The notes under the pieces: generated by a model | Told to the model about the DNA's origin: nothing | The model's input: the letters and a program-made list of their open reading frames with translations, nothing else | The model's database searches: none | Position numbers and translations under genes: made by a program | NCBI GenBank assembly: GCA_035293805.1 | Contig: DATGMD010000002.1 | Location: 39,746-103,745, forward strand | From: JAJPHF01 sp035293805 | GTDB taxonomy: Bacteria > Chloroflexota > UBA6077 > JAJPHF01 | Direction: 5' to 3' | Length of the DNA: 64,000 nt | Shown here: in pieces, positions 50,815-59,229 of the stretch | How positions within the stretch are numbered: the first letter of the stretch is position 1 | Layout of the letters: each line of letters opens with the position of its first letter

Positions 50815-51303
50815 ATGCGTCTCGCTCATCCCCGCGCCCTCGCCGCGCTCCTCGCGACACTCGTGACGGTCCCGGCGCTCGCGCCGCGCCCCGCGCTGGT
50901 GGGCTGCGAGCTGCGGCCGGACCTGAACATCATGGGGCTCACGCTCATGACGTCGAATGCCGCCGGGCGGCTCGTCGGCCGCTGGCTGGGGGCCTACCCC
51001 CTGGCCTGTGAGGGCGACACGTATCAACTGGCGATTGCCGCCAACGCGCTGACGGCGCTGGAACAGGCCGCGGGCGATCCTGGCCTGGACGGCAACGTGT
51101 ACCTGGCGGGCGACTTCCCCTACTTCGGCGACGGCGTCTGCGTCGTCGGGGCGGTCCGGCGCTGGTGGCGGCCCGGCGAGATCGGCGGTCAGCAGGCCGA
51201 GCAGCACTGGGACGGCACGAGCGTGCCGGTGGTGGCGCCAGCCTTCCCCTGCCCGGTCAACCAGCCGGGCGACGGGCTGCTGGTGCTCCAGCCCGGGGGG
51301 TAG
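50815..51303 (+). CDS. Secreted hypothetical protein
   Basis: The 162-residue product has a signal peptide (MRLAHPRALAALLATLVTVP, ending near PALVG) and a Gly/Trp-rich mature part with five Cys (GCELRPDLN, PLACEGDTY, GDGVCVVGAVRRWW, FPCPVNQ). I recognise no family. ATG 50815 follows AAGGAAG. It is convergent with the DUF1461 gene. A cell-surface or extracytoplasmic role is all that can be said. Confidence 0.6.
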   Translation: MRLAHPRALAALLATLVTVPALAPRPALVGCELRPDLNIMGLTLMTSNAAGRLVGRWLGAYPLACEGDTYQLAIAANALTALEQAAGDPGLDGNVYLAGDFPYFGDGVCVVGAVRRWWRPGEIGGQQAEQHWDGTSVPVVAPAFPCPVNQPGDGLLVLQPGG

Positions 51304-51312
51304 GGAGGGGGG

Positions 51313-52056
51313 TTAGGTCGTGCGGCGATTCACCAGCAGGCCGACCAGTCCGACCACGGCCAGGGCGAGCGCCTCCACGACAGTGAAGACGACGACGCGC
51401 ATGGCCGCGTCGAGAAAGAACTCCTGGGGAAACAGGCGGATCAGGTTGTCGGTGCGGGGGTCGAGCAGCCAGAGGTCGTTGCTGAACGACAGCAGGTGGA
51501 ACTCCAGAAAGAGGTCGGAGAAATCGGTTGCGGCGAGCGCGCCGAGCACGCCGATGATGCCGAGGGTCAGGACCCCGCCGGCGACGAGCACCTTCGCGGC
51601 GAGCGGCAGGAAGGCGCGCCGCCCCCAGGCCAGCCCCCCGAGCGCGTAGAGCGCCACGTAGGCGAAGGCGAGCGCCTGCACGCGAAAGACGAGGTGCATC
51701 AGCGCCTGCACGTCTTCCATGTGGGCTAGCTCGCGCTCATTGAACAGCGGCTGGAGCGTGCCCCCGCGCGGCAGACGGACGTCCAGGCGGCTGGGCGGGC
51801 CTTGAAAGTAGGCGATGAAGGCGTCGGCCACGAGCCGCAGCTCGTCGGGGGCCAGGCCGACGAACGCGCCGCGGTCGTAGCGCGCGAACTCGGTCAGGTA
51901 GAAGCTCCGGTCGAGCGTGACGGCCCGCACGTTGGCCGCGACCAGGCCGAGCGGCAGGGCGACCACGCACAGCGCCGTGGCGAGGCCGGCGCCGAGCCGC
52001 AGGAGGCCGCGCGGGCCGCCGCGGCGCGCGGTGGCGGGGCCTGAGCGCTCAGCCAT
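51313..52056 (-). CDS. DUF1461 (TIGR01906-like) integral membrane protein
   Basis: The 247-residue product has a first membrane helix (LATALCVVALPLGLVAANV), an extracytoplasmic segment with SFYLTEFARYDRGAFVGLAPDELRLVADAFIAYF, and three or four further helices, ending with FPQEFFLDAAMRVVVFTVVEALALAVVGL. The HMEDVQALMHLVFRVQ stretch is characteristic of the family. Function is unknown. The ATG overlaps the end of the DUF2085 gene by 8 bp, so the two form a coupled pair, an arrangement that may indicate a complex. Confidence 0.8.
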   Translation of the reverse strand: MAERSGPATARRGGPRGLLRLGAGLATALCVVALPLGLVAANVRAVTLDRSFYLTEFARYDRGAFVGLAPDELRLVADAFIAYFQGPPSRLDVRLPRGGTLQPLFNERELAHMEDVQALMHLVFRVQALAFAYVALYALGGLAWGRRAFLPLAAKVLVAGGVLTLGIIGVLGALAATDFSDLFLEFHLLSFSNDLWLLDPRTDNLIRLFPQEFFLDAAMRVVVFTVVEALALAVVGLVGLLVNRRTT

Positions 52057-52801
52057 CGGCAGCCAGGGGCCGGCTCGGCGCGGGACGCGCGCCCACGGCG
52101 CCGGCAGGCGCGCGCCGGCGCCGCGATGGGGCGAGCGCCAGGGCGATGCGCGGGTACACGAGCCAGACGCCGGCAAAGCCGGTGAGCGCGCCGGTGAGGG
52201 TTCGCAGCTCCCAGGAGCTTTCGCGCAAGCCGAAGAGCTGGGTGAAGCCGTCGACCGCGATGGGCGCCAGACAGACGCCAAACACCGCCCAGGGGAGCGG
52301 CCGGGCGCGGCCCCGCAGAACGGCGTAGAGCAGCCCGGCCAGCAGCACCGTCGTGTAGATCGCGAAATCGCGCTCGCAGTAGGCCACCTTGAAGCCCATC
52401 GCCGCGTTGCCCACGAAATCGCGGGCCATGCCGACGCCCGCGGCCTGCAACTGGTCCATGCTGTAGACAAGCCGTGGGCCGAACAGAAAGTAGCTGCGTC
52501 CGGGCCACTGGTGGCAAGCCACCTGGTAGAGCGCATAGATGAGGAGCGCGGGCGCGCGCCAGCCGGCGGCCATGAGCGCGGGCGCGGCGAGCGGCAGGGC
52601 CACCCACACGGCAACGATCAGGTTCAGCAGGGCTAGCCAGTGCCGAGCTACGAAGGGCTGAGGGCTGAGTGGTGAGTACTGCGCACAGTACGGAGTGCTG
52701 AGTGCCGAGTGCGCGGACGAGCGCTGAGGGCCGAGGGCTGAGGGCTCAGGCGAGGCGGGCAGGATCAGGGCGCTTTGCTGCGTAGGCACGAGGTGCTCCA
52801 T
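52049..52801 (-). CDS. DUF2085 integral membrane protein
   Basis: The 250-residue product has the DUF2085 hallmarks YALYQVACHQWPGRSYFLFGPRL and VAYCERDFAIYTTVLLAGLL, with conserved Cys-His-Gln and Cys positions, plus three more helices. Function is unknown. The N-terminal about 45 residues are non-conserved, and include SALSTPYCAQYSPLSPQPF, encoded by heptad repeats at 52655-52745. Translation may therefore start later. It is followed by the DUF1461 gene in an 8-bp overlap. Confidence 0.78.
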   Translation of the reverse strand: MEHLVPTQQSALILPASPEPSALGPQRSSAHSALSTPYCAQYSPLSPQPFVARHWLALLNLIVAVWVALPLAAPALMAAGWRAPALLIYALYQVACHQWPGRSYFLFGPRLVYSMDQLQAAGVGMARDFVGNAAMGFKVAYCERDFAIYTTVLLAGLLYAVLRGRARPLPWAVFGVCLAPIAVDGFTQLFGLRESSWELRTLTGALTGFAGVWLVYPRIALALAPSRRRRAPAGAVGARPAPSRPLAADG

Positions 52802-52880
52802 GACCGTCGGGCTCCTGTGGCCTGCGTCCGTTCGTCGTGGCGGGCGTTGCGCGGTGTGCGCGCGGATCGAATCACTGCCG

Positions 52881-53058
52881 ACGCCGGGCGGCCGGGGACA
52901 AGCTCCTGCCCTACCTCATCTGCCCGGTTTCGTGTGGCCGGGCCGGACGCCGGGCGGCAGGGGACGAGCCCCTGCCCTACGCCACCACTGCAAGCGGCTC
53001 GGCGTTCGGCACTCAGCACTCAGCACTCAGCACTCAGCACTCAGCACTTAGCACTCCG
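52881..53058. repeat. Two GC palindromes and a seven-unit heptad tract
   Basis: 52881-52914 and 52947-52980 are diverged copies of the GCCGGGCGGCAGGGG/CCCCTGCCCTAC palindrome also seen at 25752. 53010-53058 holds about seven CACTCAG heptads, the last two degenerate. The heptad tract extends into the last codons of the Lgt-like gene and supplies its stop codon. Confidence 0.85.
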
Positions 53059-53817
53059 AAAATGATACAGCGCGCTCAGGGCGGTCGCCACGGCTACGGC
53101 GGCCCACGCGACGAGGCCGAGGATCTCCGGCGCCGCGCCGCCGGCGAGCAGGCGCGCGGCGATCTGGCCGAGGGCCTCGAGCAAGAGGTAGGCGCGAAAG
53201 ACGAGCCCCGGCGCGGGCTGGCAGCGCGCCCGGGCGGCGTAGGCGACGAGCAGCGCCAGCGCCCAGCAGGCGATAGTGAGCGGCGCGACGGCGAGGCTGC
53301 TGTCGCCCAGCGCTGGGGCCGCGCCGCTGCCGCTGGCGGGCGGCGCGGACTGGTCCCAGGGGGGCAAGGGGGCGATGGGCTGGGTGACGACGTCGACGGC
53401 GCGGCCGAGCGCGGCAAGCCCCTGGGCGATCAGCAGGCCGGGCACCGCGGCGTCGAGCAGCTTCCCGCCGCAGAGGCCGTGGCGCCGGGCGTAGCGCGCG
53501 AGCGCCCAGGCGCCGACGAGCAGGCCCGCGCCAAACGAGTACCCGCCGTCCCAGACTTCGACCACGCGGGCGGGGGTCGCCAGGTAGACGTCGGGGTGGC
53601 CGAGCACGTACGCGAGGCGCGCGGCGAGCAACGCCTCCGGCAGCGACCAGAGGGCCGCGTCGTGGAGGACGCGGGCGCTGAGCTGCCCTCGTGCGGCGGT
53701 GGCACGCACGGCCAGGTAGCCGAGCGCCAGGCCGAGCACGAGCAGCGCGCCGGCCCACCGCAGCTCGAGCGGGCCGACGTGCAGGAGCGCGGAATCACCG
53801 AACACGGCGGCCGACAT
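53041..53817 (-). CDS. Degenerate prolipoprotein diacylglyceryl transferase (Lgt)-like membrane protein
   Basis: The 258-residue polytopic protein follows the Lgt plan: GPLELRWAGALLVLGLALGY, LLAARLAYVLGHPDVYLATP, VVEVWDGGYSFGAGLLVGAW, ARYARRHGLCGGKLLDAAVPGLLIAQGLAALGR, and a C-terminal helix pair. In true Lgt the equivalent of SFGAG is SFHGG with an essential His, and LGR is followed by a conserved NFxNGE-type stretch; both are missing here. It may be an inactive paralogue or have another role. The final codons AGT GCT AAG TGC TGA are heptad-repeat DNA, so the C-terminus is set by the repeat. Confidence 0.7.
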   Translation of the reverse strand: MSAAVFGDSALLHVGPLELRWAGALLVLGLALGYLAVRATAARGQLSARVLHDAALWSLPEALLAARLAYVLGHPDVYLATPARVVEVWDGGYSFGAGLLVGAWALARYARRHGLCGGKLLDAAVPGLLIAQGLAALGRAVDVVTQPIAPLPPWDQSAPPASGSGAAPALGDSSLAVAPLTIACWALALLVAYAARARCQPAPGLVFRAYLLLEALGQIAARLLAGGAAPEILGLVAWAAVAVATALSALYHFRSAKC

Positions 53818-53903
53818 GCCGGGAGCGGAAGAGCCGACCGGCGTACCGGTGCCGTGAGTGCGGCGATCTCAGGCAGGGCACGAGGCGCATCGCCCGGCCG
53901 GAG

Positions 53904-53940
53904 ACAAGCGAAAGGCCCCGCTGCCGCGGCAGGCGGGGCC
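53904..53940 (-). terminator. Rho-independent terminator of the zinc-finger gene
   Basis: On the minus strand GGCCCCGCC/GGCGGGGCC-type arms (53914-53940) form a strong GC stem followed by TTTCGCTT. It lies about 60 bp after the stop of the gene at 53999. Confidence 0.7.
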
Positions 53941-53998
53941 ACCAAGCAGTCCACGACACGGCGCGAGGCCACGGTCGACGCGCCCGACGGGCGAGCGC

Positions 53999-54250
53999 TC
54001 AGGCCGGCGCGGCCGGCTCGTCATCGGGGATCGCCAGGAGCCGCTGCCGCAAGCGGTCGGGCGCGGTCTTGGTGGGGAGCGCGCCGAGGAGATCGACCGT
54101 CGCGCGCAGGGTGGCCAGGTAAGCGGCGCAGGCGGCGCACTGCCGCAGGTGGGCGGCGACCCGCGCCCGCGGCGCGGAGTCGAGAGTGTTTTCCAAGTAG
54201 TCGCCGAGCTGTCCACGAATCTCGTCGTGCGTTAGCTCGGCGATCTCCAC
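53999..54250 (-). CDS. Zinc-finger (zf-HC2) anti-sigma-like protein
   Basis: From GTG 54250 (GGAGG upstream) the product is 83 residues: LTHDEIRGQLGDYLENTLDS, then VAAHLRQCAACAAYLATLR, giving the His-x3-Cys-x2-Cys core of putative zinc-finger anti-sigma domains, followed by TVDLLGALPTKTAPDRLRQR. The frame stays open to 54457, which would add a low-complexity N-terminus. No transmembrane segment and no sigma-factor gene are nearby, so it is an orphan soluble ZAS-like protein. A strong promoter lies about 370 bp upstream. Confidence 0.7.
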   Translation of the reverse strand: MEIAELTHDEIRGQLGDYLENTLDSAPRARVAAHLRQCAACAAYLATLRATVDLLGALPTKTAPDRLRQRLLAIPDDEPAAPA

Positions 54251-54661
54251 GCTAGCCGTCCGTCCTCCCAGACGACCGTAGCCGGACCCTACGCTGCCGG
54301 TCCCGCCTTCCGCGTAGGTCACCGCACACCTCCCGCTCGCGTCTGTCGGCTCCCCGGGGCTCGCCGCCGCGGAGCCGACTCCGCCAGGACTACGTTGTCC
54401 GGGTTCTCCTGCACGCGGTCGACCGCGTGCGCTGGGCACCGCGCGTTGCGCGCTCACCCCGGCCGCGCGAGCGTCCGAAGGTCAGCAGTACGCAGCCCGC
54501 GTGCCGGGCACACCGCCCCCTTGCGGTGTCGAGATCGTGGGATGGAAACAGCGGGTTCGCCGCTCGCCAGGCAGTTGCGAGCCCCGCGCCAGACCGGTAG
54601 CCAGGACAACTGGGACCTCATCATTATACACCGGGCAGCCCGTCGTGGTGAAATGCCGCGG
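54251..54661 (-). other. Long leader region upstream of the zinc-finger gene
   Basis: The 411-bp interval between the zinc-finger gene and spoVR shows no conserved protein. A promoter-like pair (54623-54652) implies a leader of about 360 nt if translation starts at 54250. Several short GC-rich inverted segments are visible but I recognise no riboswitch class. Confidence 0.4.
54623..54652 (-). promoter_or_regulatory. Predicted promoter upstream of the zinc-finger gene
   Basis: On the minus strand TTCACC (54647-54652) and a perfect TATAAT (54623-54628) are 18 bp apart. It begins directly after the spoVR stop, so the downstream genes need not depend on the prkA operon. Confidence 0.6.
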
Positions 54662-56077
54662 CTAGCTCTTCACCGCCTCGCCGACGCGCGTCCGCGCGCG
54701 GTCGCCGTCGTAGGTCAGCACCACCTGCTTGTCGTCCATGACCGTCTCCAGGTGGACCGTCCGACCCCAGAGCCGGTAGACGTAGCGCAGCGTGCGCTCG
54801 GCGTAGTCCACGTCGAGGTCCTGGCCCTCGTAGCAGTGGCGCAGGTACAGCTCGTGGTTGCGGTTGTAGTCTCCGTCCTCCACGACGATGTAGGGCTGGC
54901 CGAAGTTCGTCATGCTGCGCACCAGCATGTCTCGGATCTTCTCCCAGTCCTTCTCGACGATCACCCACTTGCCGTTCTCTTGCTTGTACAGGTAGAGGTC
55001 CAGCTCCTCGACCAGGTCCTTCGTCAGGTAGTTGCGGATGAACGACGCGTCGTTCTCCTGGGCGCGCACCTCGAAGATCTTCGCCTTGCCCTCGCCGCCG
55101 CGCCGGCCCAGCTTCTCGCGCTCCTCGGCAGTCGGCGCGTCCCAGCGCCGCTCGATGTCCTCCCAGATCTTCAGCCCGACGTAGTAGGGGTTGATGCTGC
55201 GCTTCGACGGCGCCAGCACGTTGGCGTGCAGCTCGGCGAACTGCACGTACTCGTCTTGCGTGAGGTCTAGCTCGCGGAGGATACGCAGGTGCCAGTACGC
55301 CGCCCACCCCTCATTCATGATCTTCGTCTGCATCTGCGGGACGAAGTAGAGCTGCTCGTCATGGACCATGTGGATGGCGTCGCGCTGCCAGTCCTCCAGC
55401 TCGCGCGCGTTCGCCGCGATGAACAGCAGCAGGTCTTTCTCGGGCTCCGGCGGGTTCTTCCGCGACACCGGCGCCGGCTCGGGCCGCTTCTCGGAGCCGA
55501 GGTAGAAGAGGTCGTCGTAGGCTGTCTCGTGCGGCTTCTGCGGCTTGTCGGGCGCGGCGTTCTCCTTGCGCCGCATGTCGGGGAAGGGGTCGATGTGCTC
55601 CTGGATCGACAGCACCGCATCCAGGAACTCCTCGACCTTCTCTGGGCCGTGCTCGTACTCGTAGCGGCGCAGGCGCTCGGCGTGGACGCCCACCGTCTCC
55701 AGCATCTGGCGCGAGGTGGGCGCAAAGTAGGCGTTGTGCTTGAAGAAGTCGGAGTGCCCGAGCACGTGGGCCACGACCAGCTTGTTCTGGAGCACGGAGT
55801 TGTTTTCCAGCAGGAAGGCGTAGGCCGGATTGGCGTTGATGACCAGCTCGTAGATGCGGCTCAGGCCGTAGTCGTACATCGTCTTGATCTGCTGGTAGGC
55901 GCGGCCGTGCGTCCAGTGCGAGAAGCGCCCCGGCAGCCCGTAGGCGCCGAACTCGTACATGATCGTGGCGGGCACCACGTCGAAGTGGGTCGGGAACGGG
56001 TCGATGCCGAAGCGCTGAGCGATGTCCCAGCACTGGCCCATCGCGCGCTCCAGCTCGGCCAACTCTTGCGTGTTCAT
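54662..56077 (-). CDS. spoVR: SpoVR family protein
   Basis: The 471-residue product has SpoVR hallmarks: FPTHFDVVPATIMYEFGAYG, GLPGRFSHWTHGRAYQQIKT, YELVINANPAYAFLLENNS, VVAHVLGHSDFFKHNAYF, MNEGWAAYWHLRILRELDL and SINPYYVGLKIWEDIERRW. In Bacillus SpoVR affects cortex formation, while in non-sporulating bacteria the homologue (YcgB) is in the stationary-phase/nitrogen-starvation regulon with YeaG-YeaH. ATG 56077 overlaps the stop of the yhbH gene (ATGA), showing the same three-gene operon here. The molecular function is unknown. Confidence 0.93.
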   Translation of the reverse strand: MNTQELAELERAMGQCWDIAQRFGIDPFPTHFDVVPATIMYEFGAYGLPGRFSHWTHGRAYQQIKTMYDYGLSRIYELVINANPAYAFLLENNSVLQNKLVVAHVLGHSDFFKHNAYFAPTSRQMLETVGVHAERLRRYEYEHGPEKVEEFLDAVLSIQEHIDPFPDMRRKENAAPDKPQKPHETAYDDLFYLGSEKRPEPAPVSRKNPPEPEKDLLLFIAANARELEDWQRDAIHMVHDEQLYFVPQMQTKIMNEGWAAYWHLRILRELDLTQDEYVQFAELHANVLAPSKRSINPYYVGLKIWEDIERRWDAPTAEEREKLGRRGGEGKAKIFEVRAQENDASFIRNYLTKDLVEELDLYLYKQENGKWVIVEKDWEKIRDMLVRSMTNFGQPYIVVEDGDYNRNHELYLRHCYEGQDLDVDYAERTLRYVYRLWGRTVHLETVMDDKQVVLTYDGDRARTRVGEAVKS

Positions 56078-57240
56078 GCGGGCACCGCCTCGCGCGTGCT
56101 GAAGAAGCGCCGCAGGGCCGGGAAGACGTCTTCCTTGCTGGTGATCGTCACGCCGAGGAACTTCGGGTCGTCGATGTGCTGGAAGGCGGACATGAGCGTG
56201 CTGATGGAGCGGCGCCCGCCCTCCTGGATCTCGCCGTAGCCGAAGATGTTGCACATCGTGAGGAGCTGCCGCACGATGTCCAGGCAGCGCTGGTTGTCCA
56301 CCTCGCCCCAGTTGTCGCCGTCCGAGAAGTGGAACGGGTAGATGTTCCAGAGCGCCGGCGGGTAGCGGTCGTTCACGATGTCGAGGGCCAGCTGGTAGGC
56401 CGACGACACCTTCGTGCCGCCCGACTCGCCGAGGTTGAAGAAGGCGTCTTCGTCGACCTCCTTGGCCTCGGTATGGTGGGTGATGAAGACGATCTGAACG
56501 TGGTCGTACTTCGTGCGAAGGAAACGGACCATCCAGAAGTAGAAGCTGCGCGTGATGTACTTCTCGAACTCGCCCATCGAGCCCGACACGTCGCGCATGG
56601 CGATGACGACGGCGTTCGTCTCCTGGCGGACGTCCTCCACCCAGGTCTTGAAGCGCAGGTCGTCGTTCTGCACGCCGCCGACGACCGCGTGGCCGTCGCG
56701 GGCGTTGCGGCGCAGGTTCTCCAGCAGCGTGCGGCGCTTGTCGAGGTTCGACATCGGCCCGTGCTTGCGAATCTCGTTGAAGCGCACGTCGGGCGACACG
56801 ACCTCGGCCTTGCCCTTGTCCTCCAAGTTTGGCAAGCCCAGGTCCTCGAAGACCAGGGCGGCCAGCTCGTCGATGGTGATCTCGGCCTCGTAGTAGTCGA
56901 TGCCCGGCATCTCGCCGGCGCCGGGGCCCTTGCCGGGGCCCTGCCCCTGTGGGTCGCCGCTCTGGCCGATCACGTCGCCGACCTTCGAGCCGCCGGTGCC
57001 CTGGCCGGGCTGCTGGTTGCGGCGGGTGTCGTAGCGGAAATGCGGCAGGTCGAGCGAGCGGATGGGGATCTTCACCACCTTGCTGCCGTCGGAGGTGATG
57101 ATCGACTCCTCGCTCACGATGTCAGCGAGGTTGCGCTTGATCGCCTCCTTGACCTTCTGGTTGTGGCGGGCCTGGTCGATCGGCCCCTTGCGGTGGAGCG
57201 ACCAGTCCTGCTTCGAGAGCGATACGGTGTGTTGCAACAT
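56074..57240 (-). CDS. yhbH: YhbH/YeaH (DUF444) VWA-like protein
   Basis: The 388-residue product has an N-terminal basic region (DWSLHRKGPIDQARHNQKVK), a Gly/Gln/Pro-rich disordered segment (about 75-110), ITIDELAALVFEDLGLPNLE, and a von Willebrand A-like domain with the MIDAS motif AMRDVSGSMG, ITHHTEAKEVDEDAFF and ESGGTKVSSAYQLAL. The family is always found with the PrkA kinase and often SpoVR; by analogy to YeaH it works with YeaG in stress and starvation responses. It lies 87 bp after prkA, with a repeat element between. Confidence 0.92.
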   Translation of the reverse strand: MLQHTVSLSKQDWSLHRKGPIDQARHNQKVKEAIKRNLADIVSEESIITSDGSKVVKIPIRSLDLPHFRYDTRRNQQPGQGTGGSKVGDVIGQSGDPQGQGPGKGPGAGEMPGIDYYEAEITIDELAALVFEDLGLPNLEDKGKAEVVSPDVRFNEIRKHGPMSNLDKRRTLLENLRRNARDGHAVVGGVQNDDLRFKTWVEDVRQETNAVVIAMRDVSGSMGEFEKYITRSFYFWMVRFLRTKYDHVQIVFITHHTEAKEVDEDAFFNLGESGGTKVSSAYQLALDIVNDRYPPALWNIYPFHFSDGDNWGEVDNQRCLDIVRQLLTMCNIFGYGEIQEGGRRSISTLMSAFQHIDDPKFLGVTITSKEDVFPALRRFFSTREAVPA

Positions 57241-57245
57241 CAGCG

Positions 57246-57327
57246 GCTCCTAGCCGTTAGCTGTCAGCCATCAGCGATCAGCAGACGCGGGACGGAGTCA
57301 GGCTGAGAGCTGACGGCTGACAGCTCC
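57246..57327. repeat. Inverted heptad-type element between prkA and yhbH
   Basis: AGCTGTCAGCCATCAGCGATCAGC on the left and GCTGAGAGCTGACGGCTGACAGCT on the right face each other and fill nearly the whole intergenic gap. Arms show TCAGCNN heptad spacing. The structure is the same type as at 1808 and 63767. Confidence 0.75.
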
Positions 57328-59229
57328 CTACCGCGCCAGCAGCGTGCCGACGTACTTGAGCAGCTCGTTCGCGCACACGCCGCAGTAGCCCTGCTCGCGA
57401 ACGAGCCGGTCGGTCACGTCGTTGATCCGGCGGAGCTGCTCCACGTCGGGCGTCTTCGTCGAAGTCGTGATCTTCACGACATCCTTGAGGTCGGCAAACA
57501 GCTTCTTCTCGATGGCCTCGCGCAGCCGCTCGTGGCTGGTGTATTCGAAGGTCGCGCCGCGCCGGGCGAGCGACGACAGACGGATCAGGATCTCCTCGCG
57601 GAACGCCTTCTTCGCGTTCTCGGAGACGCCGATCTGCTCCTCGATGGAGCGCATCAGCCGCTCGTCGGGCTCGACCTCCTCCTCGGTGATCGGGTCGCGC
57701 AGCTTGGTGCGGTTGCAATAGGCCTCGACGTTGTCCAGGTAGTTGTTGAGCAGCGTCTTCGCCGACTCCTCGAAGCTGTAGACGAAGGCGCGCTGCACTT
57801 CCTTCTTGGCCAGCTCGTCGTACTCGCGGCGGACCTCGGCGATGAGGTTCAGGAACTGCTCGCGCTGCTCGCGGCCGAGGCCGGGGTGCTGGCCCAGCCC
57901 GTCGCGCAGCGCCCGCAGGGCGTCGATGGGGTTCAGACAGACGGCGCCATCGCGGGCGAGGGCCGACGAGAGGCAGTTGATGACGTAGCGCGGCGAGATG
58001 CCGTCCATCCCCTCGCGCACTGTCTCGTCCTGGACCTCCTTCAGGTCCTTCTGGCCGAAGCCCTCGACCTCCTCGCCGTCGTATAGCTTCAGCTTCTTCA
58101 TCGGGCTCATGCCGGCCTTCTTCGACGGCTCGAGCCGGCTGAGCACGGCGAACATGCTGGCTACGCGCAGCGTGTTCGGCGCCACGTGGACGTCGCGCAC
58201 GGCGCTCTGGCGCAGCAGCTTCTCGTAGATCTTCACCTCTTCGGTGACGCGCAGGTTGTAGGGCACCTTGATGAGAATGATGCGGTCGTGGAGCGCTTCG
58301 GAGCGCTTGTTGCCGACGAAGTTGTTGTACTCGCTCTCGTTGGTGTGCGAGACGATCACCTCATCGGCGTAGATCATCGCGAAGCGGCCCGTCTTGATGG
58401 ATTGTTCCTGAGAAAGCGTCAGCAGCCCATACAGGAACTTCTCGTCGCACTTCAACATCTCCACGAACTCCATGAGCCCGCGGTTGGCGATGTTGAGCTC
58501 GCCGTCGAAGCGGTAGGCGCGCGGGTCGGACTCGACGCCGTACTCGCCGATGGCCGCCAGGTCGATGCTGCCGGTCAGCTCGCTGATGTCCTGGCTCTTC
58601 GGGTCGGAGGGCGAGAAGGTGCCGATGCCCACACGGTTCTTCTCAGAGAAGGCCACGCGTTGGACGATCACGTCTTCAATGCGCCCGTTGTACCTGTCCT
58701 GCAGCATCTGGCGGCAGGCCGGGCAGAGATCGCCCTCGACGTAGATGCCGTGCTCGGCCATGAACTCGGCGCGCAGCTCGTCGGGCAGGAGGTGGAGCGG
58801 CTCCTCGTGCATCGGGCAGCCCTTGATGGCGTAGGCCGCGCCGGCGTCGCTGCGGCTGTATGCCTCCAGGCCGCGCTTGAGCATCGTGACGATCGTGGAC
58901 TTGCCGCCGCCCACCGGGCCCATTAGGAGGAGAATACGCTTGCGCACCTCCAGCCGGCGGGCCGCCGAGGCGAAGTAGTCCACGAGCTGCTCGATCGGTT
59001 TCTCCAGCCCAAACAGCTCTTCGGTGAAGAACTTGTACTCCTTGCGGTCGTGCGGCCCCGCCTCGACGCCCGCGCTCATCAGCATGTCGTAGACGCGGGC
59101 GTGGGACAGCCGCGCCAGGGACGGATTCGCGATCACGCGGTCGAAGTACTCGCTGAAGGGGCCTTCCCAGGCGAGCTGGGCCTCGGCCGCACGGTACTGC
59201 TCCATTCGGGTTGCCAGATTCATCGCCAT
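57328..59229 (-). CDS. prkA: PrkA/YeaG AAA+ serine protein kinase
   Basis: The 633-residue product has the PrkA AAA+ N-terminal domain with Walker A LLLMGPVGGGKSTIVTMLKR near residue 100, GCPMHEEPLHLLPDELR, EGDLCPACRQML, GELNIANRGLMEFVEMLKC with the Walker B-like region, TNESEYNNFVGNK, and the C-terminal kinase-like domain (AFVYSFEESAKTLLNNYLDN, PDERLMRSIEEQIGVSENAK). PrkA/YeaG kinases act in sporulation or starvation signalling. ATG 59229 or the Met two codons later follows GGAGGAATCG. It is the first gene of the prkA-yhbH-spoVR operon. Confidence 0.95.
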   Translation of the reverse strand: MAMNLATRMEQYRAAEAQLAWEGPFSEYFDRVIANPSLARLSHARVYDMLMSAGVEAGPHDRKEYKFFTEELFGLEKPIEQLVDYFASAARRLEVRKRILLLMGPVGGGKSTIVTMLKRGLEAYSRSDAGAAYAIKGCPMHEEPLHLLPDELRAEFMAEHGIYVEGDLCPACRQMLQDRYNGRIEDVIVQRVAFSEKNRVGIGTFSPSDPKSQDISELTGSIDLAAIGEYGVESDPRAYRFDGELNIANRGLMEFVEMLKCDEKFLYGLLTLSQEQSIKTGRFAMIYADEVIVSHTNESEYNNFVGNKRSEALHDRIILIKVPYNLRVTEEVKIYEKLLRQSAVRDVHVAPNTLRVASMFAVLSRLEPSKKAGMSPMKKLKLYDGEEVEGFGQKDLKEVQDETVREGMDGISPRYVINCLSSALARDGAVCLNPIDALRALRDGLGQHPGLGREQREQFLNLIAEVRREYDELAKKEVQRAFVYSFEESAKTLLNNYLDNVEAYCNRTKLRDPITEEEVEPDERLMRSIEEQIGVSENAKKAFREEILIRLSSLARRGATFEYTSHERLREAIEKKLFADLKDVVKITTSTKTPDVEQLRRINDVTDRLVREQGYCGVCANELLKYVGTLLAR

